Assembly: GCA_947247005.1 (NCBI GenBank)
Contig: OX365957.1
Coordinates: 14,294,817-14,358,816 of the forward strand
From: Spisula solida
Taxonomy: Eukaryota > Mollusca > Bivalvia > Venerida > Mactridae
DNA: 64,000 nucleotides
Direction of reading: 5' to 3'
Shown: positions 36,901 through 48,900 of the stretch, one piece after another
How positions within the stretch are numbered: the first letter of the stretch is position 1
How the letters are laid out: every line of letters starts with the position of its first letter
Notes under the pieces: generated by a model
What the model was told of the DNA's origin: nothing
The model's input: the letters and a program-made list of their open reading frames with translations, nothing else
Databases searched by the model: none
Made by a program: the position numbers and the translations under genes

Positions 36901-39900
36901 CAAGTTTCATAAAGATTAAAGGAAAACTGTGACCTCTAGTGTTAACAGTCAAATTGTTGACGGTGGACGATGGACGAAGGACAAAAGGGTTATAACAATA
37001 GCTTACCTTGAGCACTTCATGCTCAGGTGAGCGAATAAGATCAGTCTGGGTCTCAATACCTTTCAGACTGCAGTGATTAGTTTTATGTACATCATTAAGT
37101 TGCTTCCTAATATTGGTATGTTATATATAGCTCTGTGAACTTCCATGTCATGTGTTATATGTGATTTATACTATTATATATGTATATAAAGTGCACCCAG
37201 GATAATGCGAAAGGTGGGAAAATTTGGTATATTCAACAAAGGTGGAGTAATAAGATGTGCACCACTTATCAGTGATGTTTTGAGTACAATACTGACCTTA
37301 TCTGTTTACTTCAATAATTTGTAAAACCAATTTTACAACAATTGACCAACCCATTTCATGTGAAACTTTGTAAATATCACATTATCCTGGGCGCACTATT
37401 TGTAAAAAACTTGAATATAAAGTATTTACCCATGATCACAAGACCAGCCTGTGTCTCAATGCCTTCCAGTTTCATCTGTTGTTCTTTCATTTCATCTTTA
37501 GGTAGATCGAGATGTTCATTGTAGAAGTTGAGTACAGGTTCAGCACGGATTGTACACATGTCTAACAAGATGTCCTCAGAACTGTCCTTCTTTACCATTG
37601 TTTCTTCTGTAAAGCAAAGATATATATTTCATAAATACTGTGATCTTCCATGTGATAACAAATGACGGAACAATGTTCTTCAACACGTGTGATAACAAAT
37701 GTGTGACGTCACCAGCTTTTCAGCTTGAGAACGTAATGTCATCGGCTTGAATTCATTATTTCTGACGTTGTTTTGACTCGGTTACTATGGTAATGTGATA
37801 TAAAGAAGAAAACCACTTGTTGTCTTTGGGATCAACATTTCTTAAACTTGTCACGAAAACAAATTATTAAACTCGCCAAAGGCTCGCTTAATAACCTGTA
37901 TTTTCTAGACTTGTTTAAGAAATGTTGATCTCCAAAGACAACTCATGACGGATCCTATATATACTAGTAGAAAGACGTATATTTCATAAGAATCGCTTTG
38001 TTTTCTTCAGTTCCTATAAACTACTGAATATTATTTCCAACCTGTCATTTTGCTTCAACCAGTAAAATTGCAACCACTTCAAATTAATGCAACCAGTAAA
38101 AAGTAAGGCCATTTTAATGCAACCAGTTAAAATTACGGCCATTTTTAAATTTTGCAACCAGTCAAAGTCACAGCCATATACATGTAGCATAGTAACAAGA
38201 CTGCGTTCAATAAACTCTTATGCCCCCTGTGGAAGCCTTGTCCATAAATAAGTCTAAGTCCAAAATTAGGTCAAGGTGAAGGTCAAAATGGGGTCAGGTG
38301 ATACAGGTGTGTGGAGAGTGTTCATATACAACATCCATGCAAGTATGGAAGCTTTGTAGCAAGCCATAATGATGCTAGAAGAAACAGTCAATTTAGGTTA
38401 ACCAGGACGGACGAACGAACGGACGGACGGACGGACGGACAGGTGAATCACTATATGCCTCCCGATCTATCGATACGGGGGCATAATAAAAAGTTCAGAG
38501 ATTATTCAACACATCTTGACCAGTATAATCATCTTAAGGGAGCAGACTGGACACCTGTCTGGATAAGACCCCGCTCCAAAACAAGGATATCTTACACACT
38601 AAGTCTTGACAATGATCGAGATGGTTTTTCTAATAAACTCTAAATATGGTATTTTAAGCTTCACATTTCAATTCTTTGGTTAAACTAGGTTGTATATCAA
38701 AATACAGTATATAGTGTGATACAACCTTGTTGCACCAAAGGGCCGACTTATATTGTCTTTTTAGAGTCATAGATAGTGTATTTAGATTATAAATTATTGG
38801 TCAGGAAGAGTTCTAAGTCAGGAGTTTAGCCAGTGGTACAGACATACGCCAAGCCTAACAGACATTGATTTAAAAAGTAAGAATATAAATATGGCCAAAT
38901 CTCAAATTTCCACAATTATGAGGACCCCAAACCATAACCACCAACTTCAAGGCTTTTGTGCATAACATCAATTTAAGCCTAGCTATGGCCTTGTAAGCAC
39001 TGTCTACCTGTTGACCCTCATATGTTAGAAACCAGATATGTCTGTGACTCTGTACATGTGGTATGCCAATCTATAACACTTGTTTTTGTTACAAAACATA
39101 ATCCTTATATAATACTCCCACATGGATTTCACAAGTTGACTGAGTTCCAGGTATTGATTTTCCTTTTAGCCATTATACCTGATGACATTAGAAAGTACAA
39201 GTGCTTACAGACAAAGAATAACATTGTATAACTAAGTAGTTAAGAATTGCAAGCAATACAGAAGACCCTACCGGTTTTAAGCCATTTTCAATGTTTCTGT
39301 TGCCATAGCAACCACAATTTTGGTTGGAATCAAAATATGTTTGGATGTGCATTATTCCCTTATTGCCCCCTATCCACATACCAAATTTCATAAACCTAGC
39401 TTGGAAACTGTTTGAGTTATGTCAGGATCCAGATTTTTTGACGGAATGACCGACAGACCGACTGTGAAAAACCGGAAGGGGGCTTATAAGCATAATATGG
39501 CATGGAATTATATCTCAGTTTGCCTGTAATTCGGAATCCTGAGGTGCGACGTAAGTATATTTTTGGTATCGAGACAGAATTGCTCAACTTTAATGTGGGG
39601 ATGATTAACTACATACATGGAGAGCAAAATGTAAGTATTTGTTGTGATTTCCAGGGCCCGAAATCACAACCAATACTTACACTCAGCACTCAACACTCAA
39701 ATATTGAAAATGTAATTTAATAAGCCCTTACTTTTCCTAGATTGCAAATCTAGATGAGGAAAATGTATTGAATTGTTATAAGAGTAATGAAAGTAACATT
39801 TTAACAAGATACATTTTTTTACCATTTTGTACTATTTATGAGGTATAAATGTAATTATTGAATCTGAGTGCCACACTCAGCACTCAGACTGATAAATTAC

Positions 39901-42900
39901 AATTAAAGCTCACAAATACTCTTAATTACACGATAAGGTAAGCCAAAAATAATATTTTATACCTATTTAACATAATAACAACTTCTTACTCTCAAAAAAA
40001 TATCCATATAAACCACAAAAGAGTGAATTATAAGATTGGAGTGCAGAGTGTAAGTATTGGTTGTAATCACGGCCCCTGGTCCTGTTAAACAAGTTAATGA
40101 AGTACTAGTATTGCAAAGAAATGTGGAGTTTTTAAACAATGGTCATTATAGCCCTACAGCTTTGTGCCAATACCTTATGTATGATATGTTATCAATTGAA
40201 CGGGGGGGGGGGGGGGGGGGGGGGGGGTATGAGGGACAGATGTCAGCTTGCTGAACATCCAGCAAGGAATAACTGGGACCTTTTTTCGACAGGGGGGTAT
40301 GAGGGACAGATGCCAGCTTGCTGAACATCCAGCAAGGAATAACTTGGACCTTTTGTATTTAGTCTTGGTATGATGCAGTCTAGGATCAAACCATGAACGT
40401 CCCACACTCGAAGCTGATATTTTTAAACTAAGCTATCTAGGAGGCCATCTCTCTACCACTAGGCTAATACCAGGGGTGTCAACAGGGCGAAATTAATAAT
40501 CAGGAAAATCATGTGCGGCCTTACATTTTTGCCTAATAAGAGGCCTTCAGCAACATTAATTGTTTCCATATTTAACTCAGTTTGTATTAAAGAAATACCC
40601 TCAGAGCAGATTAAATTTTCCATAACTTTGCCATTTCTAGAGATATTTTCGTCAAATAACTGTATTTTAATCAGAAGTCATTGCTCTTTCCAAAATGATA
40701 AATCCAGAATTCTGGATATATCAGGAAAATTGTCATGCTTGCTAATACTTAAGGCTGTGAAAGTAAAACTTACGCATCAATGTAGCTTTGCTGAGTTTGT
40801 ATTCAAGGCGAGCTTGTTTTAGATCGCCAGTCTGGTTCATATCTTCCATCTCATCGTCCGAGTCTTCTATATCATCAGTGTCATCTACCTCATTCACTGG
40901 GACCATAAAGTCTACATGTATCGTTAGATCCTGTACAAAATAAATATACATACTGTAAAATCAATATTTTTCGAGGGAGTTGAATTTTCTTTGATTTGGT
41001 TGTTGAACTCCACCACAAATTCTAATCCCCACGAATAATCTACATCCCAAATACAGTACATGGGTTTACCCTTCCATGTTTGGTATTCCATGAATTTACC
41101 ACCCAACGAAATTGCATTTTCATCAAAATCCACGAAATTAAATATCCACGAAAATATGTGATTTTACAGTGTATCAACTAAGAAACTACTTACATCAAAA
41201 CTCGTTTACAACAAATTAAGGGGGACCTTTTTAGTTGGTTACACTGTATTATAAGTGGTCAAATAACCATACACTTATGACTGTCTCAGTGGTTACTATA
41301 TGCAAACAAACAAACATATTATAATCTAATATCCCTCTCTCTCTCTTCAGGGGCTTTCTCTCAGCCAGTCCCTCTGGTCAGATCATGCTGTATCTGCACT
41401 GGTAGAGGATGCACCTGCGCCCTTGTGGCTGCAACACTATTTGTAGTAGCATTACTTTGAACGCTTGTTCACATGAAAAGGACACTACCGGTATATAAAT
41501 CTGGTATATATACAGTGCCCACCAAAAATAAGTATACAGTAAATAATTGTTGCAAAATTAAACTTGGCTAAATTATTCAATATCTGTTTATCAGACGGTC
41601 ACAATTATACTAGTTTCTATAACTACAGTTACTTAATGAGTCAAAACAGAGATAGAAATAAAGATGAAGATTTTCGAAACTAAAATAACCATGTGATCAA
41701 AAAGGCTGAATTTTCCGTCTTTTTGTGACAAAGTTACCATTCAAGAGGGACAAAGAAACTTTAGATTTTGCACCTAGGGTACCAATTAATGTATGGCGTT
41801 TCCATTTAATAAACAAAAAAATCCTTTTCTTCAAAAATATTGTTGTTTCACCGTTTTACAAACAGTGTTATTACAGACAAGTCAATGGGGAAATAACATT
41901 TGTATACTTATTTTTGGTGGGCACTGTATATATATTTTATTTTATAAGAAAGCCTACCTCAAATATGTTGATTCCTTGTTCTAGTTGTTCCTTTGTTCCC
42001 GTGACAACATCTCTACCGGAGATAGTGATGACTGGTTTGTTGGAATGCTGTACAAATATGTAACTTTCAATCAATGGTAGAATCTCTTCAGTCTGCCCAC
42101 AACTGTACAAATATAACATAACAATGATTTATAGCATTCACAATATAAAGGCTTTACATTTACCAAGAATAGAATGCTTTATACTGTAAACCAAGAAATC
42201 ATTTTGCGCGATTTAATTGTGGAGTTTGCGAGTGGTAGAATTTTGCAAATTTAGGTCGCCGCGAAAATGATACAAGAAGGCCCAAAGGGCCATAGGTCGC
42301 TCACCTGTCCTAGTAGTTCATACACCCCTAATGGTAGCCTCTATTGCATGTACAAGGTTTTTATATTGTCTTATGCTTTATATTTTACATCACATTTAGA
42401 CCCAATGACATATTGAAGAGACAGGTGAGCTAAAAACGTTAATATGAACATTGCGAGAAACTTAAAAACGCAAGGATTTGTATTCACACATATGCCAACT
42501 ATCAGCAAAACACAGAAGTTAATACTCACAAAAGTAAATTGGTTTACAGTATCAGCTTCCCAGACATGTATTAATGTAACAAGGAGACGGTACATTATAA
42601 TATACCCCCATATAGTCGCAATTTGGCAGTTGCATTTGGCTGTTGCTATCCCCAAAAGTATGCCAGGCCTTCCTCAAGACCACCACTTCCCACATGCACT
42701 GATAAGAATGCACTCCGCAATGAAAAGTATGAAGGCCAAAATGATGAAATCAATTGTAGGGAAAACAAAACAAATCCCTGATCAAAACACACACATGCAC
42801 ATTTAACATTTACAGCTCACACTAACTTAATTAAATCGGTGAAATATAAATTTTGCTAATAAGGGGTAGTATTGACCTTTCAGTTATTTTGATACCCATT

Positions 42901-45900
42901 TTTTTATTACTTTAAAATTTCTAGATTTTCCCGATTTGTTTCATTATCTCAGGAAATTCAAGACGTTTTCCTAATTTCTCGGTTTGCTACATTGTGTATG
43001 GGAAAACTCAGAAAACATCATGATCCCCTGATGATTTTGTTCTGTTTTAACAAAATTCAAAGAATTTGTCTCGGTGGGAACTGACCTTTTAAAATATTCC
43101 CATTTTGTTCAAATATTGCAGTTCTATGGGTAATCTGAGAAAACACCCTATGATGCTAATAATAAGCTCAGCTAACAGTGAGCAAAAATGTTTTGTGAGG
43201 TACAGCTAACAGAAACCTTTATGTTCCATGTTTATTAACCTACAGATGAAGAGCTCAAAACAATAGGGGAGATACGGTATATCAGGTTTTTTTTCGGGAT
43301 TTTTGGCATAATCAAAAATGCTTTAATATTACGATGCCGGTAAACGAAAACGAAATAAGAAACATTCAGCTTCGGAAAATCGTGTAAATTCTGGTATGCA
43401 CTTTTCCCTTTATTCAATTTTAGCGAATTCGTTTGGACTGGAATTATAAAGCGAAAATAGGTATGTGCAAAAAAAAAACCGATATACGATATATCATTCA
43501 CTCCAATAAGTGTCAACATAAGACATATGACGAACACAAGAGAACAGTATTGAGATGAAACAAACCATTTTTTTTTCAGTATTTCCTGGTTAGCTAAGAT
43601 GTAACGCAGAGAACTGAATGTTCTCGGTAATACAATTATGATAACAACTCATTTATCACGATCATCTGACATCAGACGGCCGAGAAGATATATACGTGGA
43701 GTGTTTAATAAATGCTAAGAATTTGCTCTAACTCCTTTGTGGCCTCCGTAGCTCAATGGTTAGCGTGCTTGTCGTCTAATCTGGCGACCCGGGTGGGGGC
43801 ACACATATATGCCTGCCATATTTCAGCATAAAGCTGACTCGGGCAAATAAAGGATATGCTCGGCATTAAAAAAAAAAAAATGCTTGGCATGTTGTCATTA
43901 TTGAGTCTATTAGATATAGCAGACTGATTTACCACTATTTGCTGTCACTGACCAAAGCTGTTGCCATTGAATGTCAATGTTACTTAATGTCGGGTGGCCT
44001 AAATTTGATTATTTTGCAACAATATGAACATAACAAAATATGGCATACTGTTTGGTGCATTTGCAATATTATTATGAATTGCTAAAAAGTGGGGTTGAAA
44101 TGTGCAAAGATCTATAATCTAACTTAAAATTCAAGCAATTTTTTATCATCCCTTCTAAATTAGTCTTGTTCAGCACTGTCTTTAACCCTTTACTTTCTAG
44201 ATATGTCAGTTCACGCCCCTATCCAATTTCCATCCTCAATTATTTTCCAACAATGTGTACACATTAAAGACAACCCCATTATGAAAATGGACTCAACAAG
44301 ACACATTTTATCAAGGGAGATCATTCTTGATATTTGTACCAAAAAGCTGCACATCACATTTTTTTTCTACCTCATCTTTCATCAGAATAAATTCATGCAT
44401 GGTATATGGAGTCAAGGGCTTGGATCACACACTGTCAAATCTAAGTAGCTAGATCCTTGTGCTAATCCCAAATCCCAAATTCAACAGATTTTTACAATTT
44501 TGAATTTAAGGCCAAAATAAACTAAGCAAAACAATTCTACATGTTTTTATCTATCAAATATAAAACTAAGAAAAACTATACCAGTGAAATTATTATTGAT
44601 CCATGAAACAATAATGCACCACATGTTTTGAATACCCAGCAATACTTAATGCATTATTGATATTTCTGATTCAAGCCTTTCGCAAGAATTTTACCGGGTA
44701 TGTGAATTGAGTCTAGAGAAGGACTTCCATGATCTTGTCTGACGGTTTTCCCTCCCAGTTTGTTTGTTACAGCAATTTAAGAGAGTGGTAATTCCGGAAT
44801 CCGTACACCTTAAGTGTTCTACCAATTACATGATTGTGAACAAGCAGACGTTTTCAGAGAAAACAAAAACAATAAATATGGTGGAAGAGCTGCCCTTGAC
44901 ATTAATAGAACAATAACAAGAAGTCAATCCTGCTTTTTTCGAAAAACAGGATAATTGTAGCATTCCTTCAATTAGTTTGAAATTTCCATTTTCTCTAAAC
45001 GTGACAGGAGACATCAGCCGTTAGGAAATTGGGGCTTGGTTATTTTTCCGGCAGCACATAAAAAGGTCAACTTTTATTACACACTTAAGAGGTCTGATAA
45101 ATGTCACTTAGTTCTGTTAAATGGCCGAGATGTGTTCCTATTGACAGAAGTGACCTACTAAGGAATAATGCACACAGTCCTGAAAATATAATGCAAGTCT
45201 AGCTGTTTCTGGTGCCATTAGCACACATTCCTACATCAACACAGTCTTTTAAACATTGATTTCTATTGTTAGAGTTCAGCTTAAGAAATTACAAATGACC
45301 ATGACTTAACGTAAAATCTTGGATTTTATTCATCTTCCACAGAAATGTTTATCCTTTCTTAGGCAACACATCCTGATTTCGAGATTATTTGTGATTAATA
45401 TCAAACCCTTAAATGGAGTGGTTAATATAGGGACTTACTGAACGCTGGTTCTAAGATTAATATATGGACTTACTGAACGCTGGTCCTAAGGTTGAGATTT
45501 CTACGTCCTGGTGTTGGGAAGGGTCGGTAGTTGACGTACGCCAGTTTATGCACGAGCTGTTCCACATCGGCAGCATTCTGTCCAGTGATACTGAATTCTG
45601 TCATATCTTTGTTGAAACTCACCGACTGAAAATAGAAAACAAATTAGTACATCTGAGATATTACATCAAAGAAATTGGTTAAATCACCACTCCTGTTAAT
45701 CTTGAAATGTTGGGTTATACCTTTTCCCTTGAAGCCTGTTCTCATTGACCAACATGAAATAACCAAGCACATATGAGTGTCCTAGAGGAATTCAACAAAC
45801 AAAGATACCAGACTTTGGGATATTGTTACATGGCCTAATTTTTTCCACTGTTTCACCCAAGACGTTATGTTTTTTATTTTAGCATGCTTAATTTATGTAC

Positions 45901-48900
45901 GAGTGGCCGGATGTCCCAGTTCCTTTGCCCATTTACTCATTCCTTAATTACCTTCAATTCAACCATTTACTCCATGTAGCAAGTACAAGTTTTACTCCAT
46001 GCACATTTTTTATGCATTCATTGATTTCTAAGCAAATTGCACATGTTTACCAGTAACAGGGGTGTCAAAAGGGCCGAATTAAAAATCAGGAAAACTGTCT
46101 GCGGTCGACCATTTTTGTCAAACAAGATGCCTTCAATGACATTGTTTCCATAATTAACTCAATTAGTATAAAAGAAAATCCTTCAGAGCAGATTAAATTT
46201 ACCATAACTTTGCCATTTCTTGAGACATTTTCATCAAATAACTTTTATTTTGGTCAGAAGCCATTGCTCTTATCAGGCATGATAAATCTGGAATTCCGGA
46301 TTAATCAGGAAATTGACATCCCTGCAGTAAGTTGACAAATGACAACCGCGATGGATCACAGAGTATGTACTACACTACAATCTACAGTATCGCCCACACA
46401 AGAAGTACCGCTCCCACATAACGTATTTACCCCTGTTCTTCTGTAAGTCAAATAAAGCAGCTAATTACACAGCTAAACTCTACAATTAACCTTAAGTTTT
46501 CAATTCCAGTAAATTCAAGTAAACAAACATGTAATTAAACCAAACAGGCATCGTTAACTGATAATCAGTTTAGTACTGTCAGATATTTCCACTCGTTTGA
46601 ATTTTGAATTTCCAACATGAAGCATGAAGAACTGTTAGTGACGTATTTATGTTGTTCTTTGTATAATTTTCAACTCCTAGGAAAAATTAAATTAATTTGA
46701 AAATAGTAATATCAATTTTTTTTTACAAAAACGTATTTCTCCCACAAGGGACCAATGATAACTCTGACAAATATCATACGACCTAAAATTCATGACAATA
46801 AGCACAACTAGGCTTGGTACCAACTGTTCATATTAAGTTTCATAGAAATCTGACAAGTGATTAAGGAGCTAGGACAAATTTTGTGACTGCCATCCAGACA
46901 GACATTACCGTGCTTTAAATAGCCAGCTGATTAAAAGTACTGTGAGAATTAATGACACCAATTATTTCTTTTTTGACTGAAAAACAACAACATAAGAAGC
47001 GACAATGATCTAACTGTGGTTATTGAAGACTTGTAAATCTATCCAGCTCAGACAAAAACTCCGACAACATCACAGTAAACAAGATACAGATACATCACAG
47101 TGACAACCAAGGTCTTGGGAAAAAAGGAATACGCCATTTCAATTAATTTATTATATGCTTCAGGTCCTACGGAGCATTATAATTCCCAATCCTGAAAATG
47201 AATAGCAGGTCTGTTAAGGGTGCCTGATTAGCATACATTAGCATACAACCCTAAACTAAATCTCAGTAAAAACATTGCTCTATTAAAATTCAGCTATTGA
47301 ATTTTCAAACAACCATATCATTGTCAAAACTTGGAATTTTTTCATCAAACAACTTTTATTTTCTGCAGAAAAGTTCATACTTTCTAATCCAGCAAATCCG
47401 GATTATTTCGGAATTGTAAAACCCCTGATGCTTCAAATGTTGTCTAAGAATCATTGACATAGGGTGCAAGTTGAGAGGGTACAAACTGTTTAATTGTTTA
47501 GTGTTGGGTTTATTTACAGATGCCATCAAGCCTCGATCTCCTGAAGCATCTCAAGTAGAAATATCATCTCAAATTGATTTTTTGCTCAAACAAGAGTCAG
47601 AATTTGAGATACATTTGAAGTTCCAGCTCTTTAAATTTGACTGAAATGAACTAAGAATAAGGTGAATAAGGTTTTCTGTTTTGTGATGCAAATTTTGAGT
47701 CCAGTCTCCCATGGATATTATCTAAAAGACACATGGCAATATTTGAGATGAGATTTAGCTGAAATTGAGATGTTTCGGGACATCAGGGCCTGTGCATTGA
47801 TAGGAGCAATCGTAATTTCCCAGAATTATCAATTCTAAGATTAAAGTATCTTCAATTACATCTTGTTTTCTTTTGGTTTGGTAAGCACTTTGTATTACTA
47901 TATGTACAGATCATTGAATTTGGTGACATTTATTTCCCCATACCGAGAGAAATCAATTGCTATACTCAAGCCTGCATTAATAAATTACAAACATTGATTT
48001 CAGAGATGTTTGTACATCATGTGTACCCCCACAGCAGCACAATTTTAATACAGTCAGAAATGTTAAAGGAAATGGCAACCTTGACATTTTGACTTGTTCC
48101 ATAATCAAAGTAAAATAAATTCGTACAAAAAATATTAAAATTAATTTTTTTCAACTAAATGTAAATTTATCTTAGTAATTAAAGAAAACATAGAATAAAC
48201 ATTTGATATTATTATCACCAGCAATAAACAACACAGAACAAGGAAGTTTCCTCAAATCAAAGTGATAAAAATACTCAAAGAAATACAAAATAAGGTACTG
48301 TCAAATCTTAAATATTTGTGGGGAATTAAATTTCGTGGAAGACCTCTGAACAACAAGATTAAATCCCCAATGAATAATTATACTAATAAATATGTCAAGT
48401 TTACAGTAGCTGCCATACTTAGCTTTCAAGTTCAGTCCGGTATAAGAAGATTTTCGAAGTTTACTTGCATATATCAACATGTAATAAAACAATTATTAAT
48501 ATAATATTAGTTTGATTTTTGATCAATTTCTGATAATTTGTGTTAGTTTTGACCATGTAATTTTTCAATAAAATCTGAAATCCTTGAAATTATGTCCCCA
48601 CGAAATGGTCTGATTTTCACCAAAAACCACAAAATTTTGTCTAAAATGATTTTACAGTAGTTTTTAGATCTTGATTCTAATTGGGAGTGTCCGCAGATGT
48701 TGTAACTGCTCATATCATCCAATTATCGGAACATTTCAAACAACCTAGAGGTATCAGTTTACCATACAGAGCAATTAGCAGTATCTGTGTCTCTTGTGAA
48801 TGATGAACATACAAATAATTCTTAAAACATTGATTATTATCTGTTAATTAATTGTATTACTGGAACTGAAGCGTAGTTATTTATTTTTCCCCCTTTACTC

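Noticed and set aside
40146..40405. Proline- or glycine-rich peptides
   Set aside because: They are translations of the 26-G homopolymer.
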